From JAWAFD01 sp964467175 (GTDB taxonomy: Archaea; Micrarchaeota; Micrarchaeia; Anstonellales; J096), in contig CAYXNY010000036.1 in NCBI GenBank assembly GCA_964467175.1, forward strand, positions 1 to 48,155: a stretch of DNA of 48,155 nucleotides, in the 5' to 3' direction. The translations under genes were made by a program, and so were the position numbers. The notes under the pieces were generated by a model. The model was not told the origin of the DNA. It ran no database searches and saw only the letters and a program-made list of their open reading frames with translations. Below, piece after piece: positions 1 through 7,785 of the stretch; position 1 is the stretch's first letter, and every line of letters begins with the position of its first letter.

Positions 1-995
1 AAGTAAGTCCAGAAACAAAAGAAAAATTGGAGAAGCTTATTAATAGGTTGGAGGAGTTGGAAAATAAAAAAGAAAAAGAAGGATATCGCAACTTAAACTT
101 ATATAAGTATTTGACATCATATACAGGTGAATATACCACCATAACTAATGAGTTGCTGGATATATTTAAGGAGATATATCCTGATGTAAAAAGTATAGCA
201 GATGTTCAAAGAAAAATAGGAATGCCAGAAGACTACGTAGACGGAAAGTTTGGCTCTAGATCCCTTAGGTACTTAGAGGAATTTAATAAAGGGCTTGAGA
301 TTAAATCTACGCAGGAACCTCAACAAAAACCAGACTTCTCACAACAAGCTGCAGGTTTAAAATCAGAGCAGGCAACAGAACTGCTCAGACAGTTTGAGTC
401 TGGTTTAAAGGCCGCAGCTGATCAATTATTCAAGAGGTATGGAATAGGAAAAAAAGATAGGGAAAAGGTTCTTGACATAATTGGAAAAGAACTGAAAGAT
501 GTTATAATTCCTCAGATTAACATTCTTATTGCTAGTAATACCCTCACCCAAGAAAATGTTAAAGAAATCCTAAACAGCAGCATGGAAAATATAGAGAGAG
601 AGGTTTCAGAATATCTCGGTAAGAGACTTACAAAAAGAGAAAAGGATTTTTGGAATAGATTGTCATTAATAAGCGCCGGTATAGTGGCGTTGTCCTTATT
701 TGGTGCATTATGTATAATGATGCCGGGTGCTATTATAACCGCACCGACAATAACCGCTTTTGCTAATCTTTCACAAACTATTTTGGGGTCTTTGGGGCTT
801 GCTGGAATGGGCACTACAATAGGTGCAGCAATAACCGGAGTGGCCGCGCTCATTACAACAATATTTAGTGGTATAAAATCACGGCTAACAGGCTCAAAAT
901 TAGACGACTATACTGATCAGGTTAGAGGATGCATGGATCGCTTCAATAATGATTTGAAAAATCTGCAGCAAAAACAGCAGTCTATACCTACCTAA
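1..995 (+). CDS. Hypothetical membrane-associated protein, 5' end outside the window
   Basis: The reading frame is open from the first bases of the window (codons begin at base 3), so the true start probably lies upstream; the TTG at 27 is only the first possible internal start. The visible part is charged and helical. A short stretch around 210-290 (IGMPEDYVDGKFGSRSLRYL) resembles the repeat of peptidoglycan-binding-like domains, which have a VDGxFGxxT pattern. A Gln-rich linker and a long amphipathic region follow, then two hydrophobic segments near the C-terminus (about bases 670-740 and 780-865) and a charged tail. The gene is AT-rich compared with the core genes to the right. No enzyme motif is visible and the function is unknown; the binding-domain resemblance is weak. 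Confidence 0.6.
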   Translation, partial: VSPETKEKLEKLINRLEELENKKEKEGYRNLNLYKYLTSYTGEYTTITNELLDIFKEIYPDVKSIADVQRKIGMPEDYVDGKFGSRSLRYLEEFNKGLEIKSTQEPQQKPDFSQQAAGLKSEQATELLRQFESGLKAAADQLFKRYGIGKKDREKVLDIIGKELKDVIIPQINILIASNTLTQENVKEILNSSMENIEREVSEYLGKRLTKREKDFWNRLSLISAGIVALSLFGALCIMMPGAIITAPTITAFANLSQTILGSLGLAGMGTTIGAAITGVAALITTIFSGIKSRLTGSKLDDYTDQVRGCMDRFNNDLKNLQQKQQSIPT

Positions 996-1062
996 CATGT
1001 TTAAATCGTTTTTATTTTTTAATTTGTTGTAGGGGCTATATTGGCAACCGAGCGTATGGCGG

Positions 1063-1077
1063 TTATATATTTTAAAT
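1063..1077 (+). promoter_or_regulatory. TATA box of the deoxyhypusine synthase gene
   Basis: The AT stretch TTATATATTTTAAAT lies 21-35 nt before the ATG at 1098, the spacing expected for a leaderless archaeal transcript. It falls inside the longer open frame that begins at 1041, which argues against that earlier start. Confidence 0.6.
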
Positions 1078-1097
1078 CTTCCTCCCTTACAGTTATT

Positions 1098-1985
1098 ATG
1101 GAAATCAAAGATGTTGGTATATTCGGAATAGACAGAATGAAAAACATAGGCTTCCAAGCCACAAACCTAGGGATAGGAATAGAGATAATCGAAAAGATGA
1201 AAAATGAGAATGCGGTAGTATTCTTTGGCTTTACCGCAAACCTAGTTGCATCCGGGATCCGCGGGCTGATCGCGGACTGGGTTAAGAAAAAATTTGTTGA
1301 TGTAATAGTAACAACGGGTGGGTCTCTCGACCATGATTTGATAAAAGCGTACAAACCCTACCTCCTTGGCTCTTTCTACGAGAATGATGCTCGCTTGCAC
1401 TCAAAAGGAATAAACAGAATAGGAAACATTCTTGTGCCGAACGACAGGTATGAACTGCTCGAGAAGAAAATCCAACCTGTTTTTGAGAAATGCTATGAAA
1501 AGTATGGCAGAATAGTGTCTCCTAGCGAGATAGCGCATGAAATAGGAATGACAATAGAGGATGACAACTCATTCCTGAAATGGGCGAGCAAAAATAAAAT
1601 TCCTGTATTCTGCCCAGGGATTACAGATTCTGCAATAGGTTTGCAGACGTATTTTTTTAAGCAAAAAAAGAAGGATTTCGGAATAGATGTGACTAAGGAC
1701 ATGAAAAAGCTTGCTGACATTGTGCTGAACGCTGAAAAAACAGGCGCGGTAATTTTGGGTGGGGGGATAAGCAAGCATCATATTATCGGCGCGAATTTGG
1801 TCAGAGGCGGGCTCGATTACGCTGTTTATGTAACTACCGCTCAGCCGTGGGACGGGAGTTTAAGCGGCGCGAGAACAGATGAAGGAGTGAGCTGGGGAAA
1901 AATAAAAGAGAAGGCAAGGCATATTACTATAGACGGGGATGCAACGATTGTTTTTCCTTTATTGCACGCGGGGGTAAAGGTTTAA
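1098..1985 (+). CDS. dys: Deoxyhypusine synthase
   Basis: Deoxyhypusine synthase transfers the aminobutyl group of spermidine to a lysine of translation factor aIF5A, the first step of hypusine formation, in the cytoplasm. The C-terminal signature is clear: GGGISKHHIIGANLVRGG contains the lysine that forms the enzyme-imine intermediate in this family, followed by YAVYVTTAQPWDGS and GARTDEGVSWGKI. The N-terminal half has the NAD-binding TTGGSLDHD motif. The frame extends upstream to 1041, but the ATG at 1098 is preferred because a TATA box lies 21-35 nt before it and the protein begins MEIKDVG. At 295 residues it is close to the usual archaeal length. It is transcribed alone or ahead of the gene at 2019, 33 nt downstream. 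Family assignment is firm. Confidence 0.95.
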   Translation: MEIKDVGIFGIDRMKNIGFQATNLGIGIEIIEKMKNENAVVFFGFTANLVASGIRGLIADWVKKKFVDVIVTTGGSLDHDLIKAYKPYLLGSFYENDARLHSKGINRIGNILVPNDRYELLEKKIQPVFEKCYEKYGRIVSPSEIAHEIGMTIEDDNSFLKWASKNKIPVFCPGITDSAIGLQTYFFKQKKKDFGIDVTKDMKKLADIVLNAEKTGAVILGGGISKHHIIGANLVRGGLDYAVYVTTAQPWDGSLSGARTDEGVSWGKIKEKARHITIDGDATIVFPLLHAGVKV

Positions 1986-2018
1986 AAAATGTTTTTAATA
2001 AAGTAAATATGTGAAACA

Positions 2019-2765
2019 ATGAAAATGAGGCAGATCCTACCCATCCTGATTTCTGCTTCTGTTTTTTTACCTTTAAAAATAGAAAAATTCAAAAACTTTG
2101 AACCAAAAATTTCTGTTGCACAACTCAAGGCATACGATCCTCTCACTGCTGAATTTATAGATTTCAGAAAAGGCATGGCTATCCTTGACAGCGCCGGGAT
2201 GGATGCAAGCTATGATACATTATATCACCGGTTAGCGGCTGCTGGGTTCAAACTGCCGTATAGCCCTCCTAAGATGCCGATATCCCCTGAAAGTATTATC
2301 TTTCCTGTTGATATTGTAGACAATCCTTGTGTTCATGCAATAAAAGTCGAGAGATCAGAAAGAGCTTATATCCTTTATCAACTGTTGACAGGGAGGAAAG
2401 GTATAAGCAGAAGAGGCATAGATGAAATCCGTTATATGTTTGATAAAAAAATTGTATTCGCAGGAGAGTATGACAACATCGATACGCTAGACATCCGCTA
2501 TGTGTTTAGTCAAAGCAGAATAGCCTGTTTAGAGTTTGCCACATTGTTAGCTAGTATTTTACTTTCATATGGTATAAATAATGTAGAGATACACATATTA
2601 ATGACAAAGGAAGGGGATAAAGGCCATGCCTTCATCAAAGCAAACGGGATAATATTTGATGATGAAATAAGTGGTAGTGAAGAAGCAGTAAGAAAATACT
2701 ATAAAAGAGTGTGGGGGGAATACAAAGACAATGTTTTAAAATATTTTGATGCTAAAGTAAAGTAG
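2019..2765 (+). CDS. Transglutaminase-like fold protein, probably exported
   Basis: 248 residues with a short hydrophobic N-terminus (residues 5-18) that could be a signal peptide or anchor. Residues 166-216 look like a transglutaminase-like core: Cys170 sits at the start of a helix (ACLEFATLLASILLSYGI), His203 is in GHAFIK, and Asp214/Asp215 follow in IIFDDE, giving the Cys-His-Asp order of the superfamily. Spacing is tighter than in the clear transglutaminase at 25105, so this may be a divergent peptidase-like or inactive member. A TATA-like stretch lies at about 1984-2002. The gene at 2778 follows after 12 nt with a GAGGTGG ribosome-binding site, so the two are probably co-transcribed. The substrate is unknown. 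Confidence 0.6.
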   Translation: MKMRQILPILISASVFLPLKIEKFKNFEPKISVAQLKAYDPLTAEFIDFRKGMAILDSAGMDASYDTLYHRLAAAGFKLPYSPPKMPISPESIIFPVDIVDNPCVHAIKVERSERAYILYQLLTGRKGISRRGIDEIRYMFDKKIVFAGEYDNIDTLDIRYVFSQSRIACLEFATLLASILLSYGINNVEIHILMTKEGDKGHAFIKANGIIFDDEISGSEEAVRKYYKRVWGEYKDNVLKYFDAKVK

Positions 2766-2777
2766 AGGTGGTTAAAA

Positions 2778-3248
2778 ATGGCACAAGCTTTTATCTTCGC
2801 TCCTCCTACTTGTATACATGGTGTAGACAAAGATAATAATGACACTTTTGAAGTAGGCAACACCAAATTAGTGATTGGCGGCGGCATGCACATGGTAGGT
2901 GGAGAATTTTTAGCAACGAATAAACTTAAGAAAGACCCACAAGGATATGTGAAAGTTTATCTTCCAGGAGAAAAAGAGCCGGTTGAATTTCGTTTGAGTG
3001 GTGAATACACCAAAACATTCGATGATGGTACCGAACTAACAATTGTTGCTTTACAAGATAAGGATGGAAATATTAGATTTGGTACTTTAACAAAAACCGA
3101 AAAGGAATCGTTAGGAAAAAAAATAACTGTCTGGCAGTTTAATGAGCTTAAAGGGCCAACCGGCGGAGAACCAACCGAAGAACCAACCGGAGAAATTACA
3201 GTTGCTGGAAAAGCTTACCCATATTGGATCAGAATAATCTCCAAGTAA
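2778..3248 (+). CDS. Small hypothetical protein, beta-rich with a Pro/Glu/Thr linker
   Basis: 156 residues, not recognised. The GAGGTGG at 2765-2771 is a strong ribosome-binding site and fixes the ATG at 2778. The first 115 residues alternate short strands and turns (KLVIGGGMHMVGG, GYVKVYLPGEKEPVEF), suggesting a beta sandwich or barrel. A repeated linker, GGEPTEEPTGE, then leads to a short C-terminal strand. There is no membrane segment and no catalytic motif. It follows the transglutaminase-like gene by 12 nt and probably shares its transcript. Its AT-rich composition matches the rest of the left-end block, which looks accessory. Confidence 0.6.
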   Translation: MAQAFIFAPPTCIHGVDKDNNDTFEVGNTKLVIGGGMHMVGGEFLATNKLKKDPQGYVKVYLPGEKEPVEFRLSGEYTKTFDDGTELTIVALQDKDGNIRFGTLTKTEKESLGKKITVWQFNELKGPTGGEPTEEPTGEITVAGKAYPYWIRIISK

Positions 3249-3267
3249 AAATTAAGTAAATAGCATA

Positions 3268-3303
3268 TTTATTGCCGGCTATCTGATTAAGCTGAACGAT
3301 GAC
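3268..3303 (+). repeat. 36-bp direct repeat, left copy
   Basis: This 36-bp stretch is identical to 4549-4584. The right copy encodes residues 10-21 of the membrane protein that starts at 4522; the left copy is an isolated fragment with no gene around it. The two copies bracket the AAA ATPase gene. Confidence 0.9.
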
Positions 3304-3317
3304 TGCTAAGCGCAACA

Positions 3318-4397
3318 TTAATTTTTTAAATACCATAAAAGCCCAGGGTCAACGATATGATAGATGCCTTTCGTATTACGCGTTATAAGGCCTTTTTTTA
3401 TCAATCCATTTAAAACAGCAGTAGGGGGATAGCCGAGAGCGCTTTCAAGCCCTTTGTAATTCTCACCTTTTGCTATCCGGAGCATAACAATATGCTCGGC
3501 TCTGCTAAGAGAGGAAATAAGAGAAGAAAAAAAAGGACCTTCATCTCTTACGATATGGTCAAACGCTGCTAATGGCGAAACCCGTTTTTCTTTCATCTTT
3601 TCCAAAACCTTTATTACATAATCTGGAACTCCTTTTGTTAGATCAAAAATATTCTTACAATGTTTTTCTGGAACTCCAATCTTATGAGCAGCCTCTTGAA
3701 CAGCGTATAATTCAAAAGGCCCTATCTCAATAACCTTGAGCTGTTTCCAGAATGGTTTTGATTTCTCTAGAATCTGAGAACGGATAAAAGATGGAAGGCT
3801 TCCGCTCATTATTAGTCTTATATTCTTTGTAAATTGTAATTCTCCGCGTATGATCGAGAGGCCCCGTTCCATTTCTTTGAAATTAGCTATGCTTTGTATT
3901 TCATCCAAAGCGATTACCACAGAGATCCCATTTTTTTCCGCAAAATTTGATATAAAATCTAGAGCGCCTCTAAGCAACTCTATTTCTTCTTTCTTTTTCT
4001 CCGCAAAAGCGATTTTAAGTGATAGAAAGTTGACACCACCGATTCCAAAAGTTCCTTCAATTTCTTTTAGAGATGAAAATGACGAAGAAATAGAGGAGGA
4101 AAACCTTCTAAACAAAGAAGATAGATTATTGCCACTGACTTCATCGTAAGCAGCCAAAAATTCATTTACGAGCGCATCTGCAAAATCAGCCCATGAAGCA
4201 AAATAGAGCATATCGATGTAGACAGGAACGGTTCTCTTACTCTTAGCCCTAACTAAGTATTTTATTATAAGATGGGTCTTCCCCATCCTTCTGTAACCAA
4301 CAACGATCGCGTGCCTACCATTTTCTTCTAGTGCAGCTAGTTCTTTTTTTCGGTCTACAAAAAACGATACCTTTTTTTCCATTTTTTTTATTTCCAT
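3318..4397 (-). CDS. Archaeal AAA-type ATPase with C-terminal winged helix
   Basis: 359 residues of the archaeal ATPase family (PF01637-like). After the N-terminal FVDRKKELAAL signature comes the Walker A motif GYRRMGKT (residues 34-41), the Walker B motif VVIALDEIQSI about 125 residues later, and a sensor-like LIMSGS. The C-terminal third (ESALGYPPTAVLNGLIKKGLI) reads as a winged helix. Such proteins are common, often lineage-specific, and generally of unknown role. An AATGGTGAAAAG leader gives a GGTGA ribosome-binding site before the ATG at 4397. A 14-bp AT-rich motif, CATTAATTTTTTAA, occurs twice in its promoter (4406-4419 and 4422-4435) and once beyond its stop (3316-3329). The gene lies between two copies of a 36-bp repeat, so it looks inserted. 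Confidence 0.85.
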   Translation of the reverse strand: MEIKKMEKKVSFFVDRKKELAALEENGRHAIVVGYRRMGKTHLIIKYLVRAKSKRTVPVYIDMLYFASWADFADALVNEFLAAYDEVSGNNLSSLFRRFSSSISSSFSSLKEIEGTFGIGGVNFLSLKIAFAEKKKEEIELLRGALDFISNFAEKNGISVVIALDEIQSIANFKEMERGLSIIRGELQFTKNIRLIMSGSLPSFIRSQILEKSKPFWKQLKVIEIGPFELYAVQEAAHKIGVPEKHCKNIFDLTKGVPDYVIKVLEKMKEKRVSPLAAFDHIVRDEGPFFSSLISSLSRAEHIVMLRIAKGENYKGLESALGYPPTAVLNGLIKKGLITRNTKGIYHIVDPGLLWYLKN

Positions 4398-4521
4398 CTT
4401 TTCACCATTAATTTTTTAATCCATTAATTTTTTAATTGTATCGAAGCCTGTTTACATCTTGCTTCGAGTACCGTTTTACCTTTTTCGGTAGATTTTTAAG
4501 CCGTTGCGTTCAAACCCCTTC

Positions 4522-5013
4522 ATGAACCTCACCTGCGCAGTTCTTCTTTTTATTGCCGGCTATCTGATTAAGCTGAACGATGACGAGATCGACAAGGATA
4601 AAAAACGCAGGGCTGAGCTTAGGCATGCGATAATAGCGATAATTTCTTCTCTGCTAATTTTGTATGTTTTTCTTTTCGGCGATGTTGAGGAACTGCTGAT
4701 GGCTGTTGTTCTGGCATCGGTATTTATGGGGAAGGTAGACAATTTGGCACACGGAATCCTTGCAGCCGCAGTAATTATTGGCTTTATAATACTCGGCGGG
4801 TACATAGATACAAACATGCTCTTGTTTTTCTTCATCGCAGCTGCGGTGGATGAGACAGCAGTTCCAATAATAATGGAGTACAGGCCGGTTCTTAAGCTTG
4901 CAACGCTTTATCCGGCGTTTCTCGGATACTTCTCGCCGCTCATTGCGGTGATTGTTTTCGACGCGGGGTATATTGCAAAACCGGTTTTGGAAAAAATTTC
5001 AAAAAAACACTAA
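4522..5013 (+). CDS. Polytopic membrane protein of unknown function
   Basis: 163 residues with about five hydrophobic segments: the N-terminal CAVLLFIAGYLI, then AIIAIISSLLILYVFLF, LLMAVVLASVFMG, ILAAAVIIGFIILGG with NMLLFFFIAAAV, and YFSPLIAVIVFDAGY. A short charged loop, DDEIDKDKKRR, lies between the first two. I chose the ATG at 4522 over the in-frame TTG at 4504 because a TATA-like ATTTTTAAG lies about 22-31 nt before it. Codons 10-21 are the right copy of the 36-bp direct repeat. The last 4 nt overlap the end of the FEN-1 gene, which runs the other way. No family is recognised. Confidence 0.65.
   Translation: MNLTCAVLLFIAGYLIKLNDDEIDKDKKRRAELRHAIIAIISSLLILYVFLFGDVEELLMAVVLASVFMGKVDNLAHGILAAAVIIGFIILGGYIDTNMLLFFFIAAAVDETAVPIIMEYRPVLKLATLYPAFLGYFSPLIAVIVFDAGYIAKPVLEKISKKH
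4549..4584 (+). repeat. 36-bp direct repeat, right copy
   Basis: Exact copy of 3268-3303, here inside the coding sequence of the membrane protein starting at 4522. The distance from copy to copy is 1281 bp and the interval contains the AAA ATPase gene. Confidence 0.9.
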
Positions 5014-6041
5014 AACCATTTTGATATTTTTTCCTGGCTTCCCCTCTCCTCCATCCCCTTTACCATCTTTTCAACAGCGTTCCTAACCCTTTCTTCAGAA
5101 AAATCATGCCTTTTGACCAAAATCTCAACGATCCTTTCCTCATCCGGCGCGCTCCATTTTGGCTGGGCGTCAACGCACGGCGGATTGAGAAAGTATTCAA
5201 AAACATCCATTATGTACGGTTCAAACTCATGCTTGTATTTTTCGCTGACAAACTCCAAAATTTTTTCAAACTCTTTTTGCTCCTTTACAATTTTAAGCGC
5301 TGTTTTCGGCCCGACGCCTTTTACCCCTTCGTTAAAATCAGTTCCAATGAGAATCCCAAGAGCTATAAGTTGCTCCTGGTTTATTTCATTCTTTTCCAGC
5401 AATTCTTTTAGAAAGACCTGCTCTGGATAAACAATAACATACTGGTCTTTTCTTGGAAGCTTCCTTTTTCCTGTAATGGAAAGGTTTCTTATGAGGAGGG
5501 GGGAGCCGAATAGAAGAGAGTCAAAATCCTGTGAAGCTGATGCATAAACCTGCCCTTTCTTCGCTATGCATGCCGCCTGCGCCTCTCCTTCCCCGGGAGC
5601 TTGTATGTATGGAATGCCCATCGCAGAGAGAAGCTCCTTGCTTTCTGCGATCATTTCTTCTGTAAGTTTTGAGGTTGCCTGGGCGTATGTTTTCGCCCCT
5701 TCCTCTTCAAGAGCGAGCGCTTTTTCCCATTTTTCCTTTGCCTCCTCCTTCGCCTTTCTTCTTTCTTCTATCGTTTTTTCCTTGAACGCAGGGGGGGTGC
5801 CGTCAAAAACATAAACCGGTTTTATTCCATTCTCAACTATTCTTTCAGTTCTATACAGAAGGCCGGAAAGGTGGCTTGTTATATTGCCAGAAAAATCCAT
5901 AAGAGGGGTTCCATCCGGCTGTCTTATGGACGCAAGAAACTGGTAAAGGACATTGTACGCATCTATCGCTACTTTTTTGCCTGCCAAACTTTCTAAGGTT
6001 ATCTCGTGCTTTTCGACTATCGGTGAAAGGTCAACTCCCAT
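5010..6041 (-). CDS. fen: Flap endonuclease FEN-1
   Basis: A structure-specific nuclease that removes 5' flaps during Okazaki-fragment maturation and repair. With the start at 6041 the protein is 343 residues and begins MGVDLSPIV, as in FEN-1 proteins whose Gly2 contributes to the active site; the longer frame to 6077 lacks this logic. Metal-binding acidic residues are all visible: Asp27 (AIDAYN), Asp80 (YVFDGTPP), Glu151/Glu153 (GEGEAQA), Asp172/Asp174 (SQDFDS) and Asp235 (GTDFNEG). The helix-hairpin-helix GVKGVGPKTALKIV follows. The C-terminus SQEKISKWF is a PCNA-interaction box (QxxIxxWF). The stop of the aMBF1 gene is 4 nt upstream, so mbf1-fen form one operon. The FEN-1 assignment is firm. 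Confidence 0.97.
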   Translation of the reverse strand: MGVDLSPIVEKHEITLESLAGKKVAIDAYNVLYQFLASIRQPDGTPLMDFSGNITSHLSGLLYRTERIVENGIKPVYVFDGTPPAFKEKTIEERRKAKEEAKEKWEKALALEEEGAKTYAQATSKLTEEMIAESKELLSAMGIPYIQAPGEGEAQAACIAKKGQVYASASQDFDSLLFGSPLLIRNLSITGKRKLPRKDQYVIVYPEQVFLKELLEKNEINQEQLIALGILIGTDFNEGVKGVGPKTALKIVKEQKEFEKILEFVSEKYKHEFEPYIMDVFEYFLNPPCVDAQPKWSAPDEERIVEILVKRHDFSEERVRNAVEKMVKGMEERGSQEKISKWF

Positions 6042-6045
6042 TCTA

Positions 6046-6510
6046 TCACTTTTCCTTTTTTTCGACAAAATCCTCAAGCGTGAGTTCTTCTCTTTTCTTC
6101 TTCTCTGTTTTTTCGATTATCATTTCGGTTGTTTTTTCTATTAGTTTTATCCCGAGCGCTTTTTCAAGCTTCCTCGCTGTTTTGAGCGTAGGCCGCATCT
6201 TTTCTTTCTCTATGTGCTCTAAGTAGCTTTCTGATTCGCTTATTTTTGCTGCGAGCTCTTTTCTTGTAAGGCCCTTCTGCTCCCTAGCCTTTTTCACGAT
6301 CTCTCCATACCCCTCTACTATATCCTCTTCAACTATCCCAGTTTCAACGACCTTTACTCCTTTTTCTGCTTTTTCTTCGGGTTTTTTATGGAGAATTTTA
6401 GCACCCTTTGCACACACTGCGCATGCGTTCATTGTCGCTCCTTCCAACAGAACAGTGAACTTCGCCTCCCTTTCGCCGCATATCTCGCACATTTCTCTTT
6501 CTCTTGGCAT
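6046..6510 (-). CDS. mbf1: Multiprotein bridging factor 1 (aMBF1), zinc ribbon plus helix-turn-helix
   Basis: 154 residues. The N-terminal zinc ribbon has Cys8/Cys11 (CEIC) and Cys30/Cys33 (CAVC). After a charged linker comes a Cro/C1-type helix-turn-helix, roughly residues 70-125: IVKKAREQKGLTRKELAAKI followed by SESYLEHIEKEKMRPTLKTA. This is the standard archaeal MBF1 layout; the archaeal protein is associated with translation and transcription machinery and its exact role is unsettled. The gene begins at 6510 and shares a short AT-rich divergent promoter (TATA around 6533-6541) with the site-2 protease gene. FEN-1 follows in the same operon. Confidence 0.92.
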   Translation of the reverse strand: MPREREMCEICGEREAKFTVLLEGATMNACAVCAKGAKILHKKPEEKAEKGVKVVETGIVEEDIVEGYGEIVKKAREQKGLTRKELAAKISESESYLEHIEKEKMRPTLKTARKLEKALGIKLIEKTTEMIIEKTEKKKREELTLEDFVEKKEK

Positions 6511-6532
6511 AAAAACTAATTGATGGGAAAAG

Positions 6533-6541
6533 CATTTATAA
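6533..6541. promoter_or_regulatory. Shared TATA element of the divergent mbf1 and site-2 protease genes
   Basis: The sequence CATTTATAA lies about 25 nt from the mbf1 ATG (6510) in one direction and 21-29 nt from the ATG at 6562 in the other. Both genes would then be leaderless. This is why the protease start is placed at 6562 and not at the upstream TTG/ATG codons at 6520/6523, which lie ahead of the element. Confidence 0.5.
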
Positions 6542-6561
6542 TGTTGCGGAGAACATCCTTT

Positions 6562-7686
6562 ATGATGAGAAAGGCGGTCATTCTTCTTGCAGTGGCGATT
6601 TTTTACATAATATTGAATATGGATATACCCGGAACGGTAAAATTCTTTGCCGCTGTTCTTGAGCTTGGGGTTGTGGGCGAGTGGTTGAGGAAGCAGTACA
6701 GGTTTGACGGAGAGTACGGGCTTTTTCTGCTCAGAAGCAGGAAGGGGATAAGCAAAATAAATGAGGTTGCGCTGAGGTATGAAAAGATACTGAAAATTTT
6801 TGCGGATGTTTCCATAGCTGTCGCTTTCGGACTGGCTTCGTTTTTTGTTATGAATTGGAGGCCGGTGAAGGAGAGGGTTGGGGTTGTTTTTGCGGGCTTG
6901 GTTGTGATGTTCATTGTTTCACTTTTTGTCTCTCCTTTTGCCCTCCTCATCATAACCTCAACGATTGGGATAGAGGGAGTGAGTGAAACTGTAGGGGGTG
7001 AAGTGAACTGGACATATCCTGCGATGCTCCTTTTCACTGGGTTCAGTGGATTTATTTCCTATTCGCTCGTCGCCCATGGGGTTGGGGTTGTTTCTGCAAT
7101 CTATAGTATAATAGTGGATGGGGTTCAGCAGGAGGTTCATGAAGGCGCAACCCTTCTTCTTCCCGGTATAAACCTCCCTTTCCTTGAGGGTATTTTTGCG
7201 CTTGCGCTCATACTCATCGTCCATGAGGGAGCGCATGCCCTTCTTACAAGAATAGCAAGGGTAAGGCTGCTCAGCTCAGGGCTTGTTTTTTTCGGGTTCA
7301 TACCTGTCGGCGCTTTTGTGGAGCCGGATGAGAAGCATCTCTCGCAGAGAAGCGTAAAGGAGCAGGAGAGGGTGCTGGCGGTAGGGACCGGAGCAAATTT
7401 CTTCGCGAGCATAGTTCTGCTTTTGGTTTTTTTATTGTTCAGCTATGCCGCGGCTCCTTTTGTTTCTGAAAGTTTTTTTGCATCCGGACTGATTAAGTTT
7501 ATTTACAAGTTCCTTGGGCTCGCGTTCGCGCTCAATTTTGTTGTTGCCGTGGTTAATCTTCTGCCGGTTCCGTTCTTTGATGGATACAGGATGGTTGAGC
7601 TTGTTGTTGGGAAGAAGCTCGCGCAGCCGCTTTCAATTCTTCTGCTCGTTGCGCTTCTTGTGAATTTCCTGCCCGCTTTATTCTAG
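6562..7686 (+). CDS. Site-2 protease family membrane metalloprotease (M50)
   Basis: An intramembrane zinc protease of the site-2 protease class, which cuts transmembrane substrates to release signalling fragments. With the start at 6562 the zinc motif is His221-Glu222-x-x-His225 (LIVHEGAHALL), inside a hydrophobic helix. The third ligand is Asp340 in the NLLPVPFFDGYR motif, the LDG-like signature. About eight hydrophobic segments are visible, with a long amphipathic N-terminal portion before the catalytic core. The segment between the motifs (SSGLVFFGFIPVGAFVEPDE) matches the usual beta-hairpin region of archaeal members. It is divergent from mbf1 and stands alone. Substrate and partner are unknown. 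Confidence 0.9.
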   Translation: MMRKAVILLAVAIFYIILNMDIPGTVKFFAAVLELGVVGEWLRKQYRFDGEYGLFLLRSRKGISKINEVALRYEKILKIFADVSIAVAFGLASFFVMNWRPVKERVGVVFAGLVVMFIVSLFVSPFALLIITSTIGIEGVSETVGGEVNWTYPAMLLFTGFSGFISYSLVAHGVGVVSAIYSIIVDGVQQEVHEGATLLLPGINLPFLEGIFALALILIVHEGAHALLTRIARVRLLSSGLVFFGFIPVGAFVEPDEKHLSQRSVKEQERVLAVGTGANFFASIVLLLVFLLFSYAAAPFVSESFFASGLIKFIYKFLGLAFALNFVVAVVNLLPVPFFDGYRMVELVVGKKLAQPLSILLLVALLVNFLPALF

Positions 7687-7785
7687 ATTAATATTTTTCA
7701 TTTTTGCCATCGGTAATTTTTCAGGATTTAATGCTGATTGGAAGGAGTCATCTCCATATCAACACATCGGCATCTGTCATTCCTA

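Noticed and set aside
1041..1097. Longer start of deoxyhypusine synthase
   Set aside because: The promoter TATA box lies inside this stretch, and the family start fits the ATG at 1098.
1826..1842. TATGTAACTAC inside deoxyhypusine synthase
   Set aside because: Only one arm of the palindrome is present and it encodes the conserved YVTTAQP segment.
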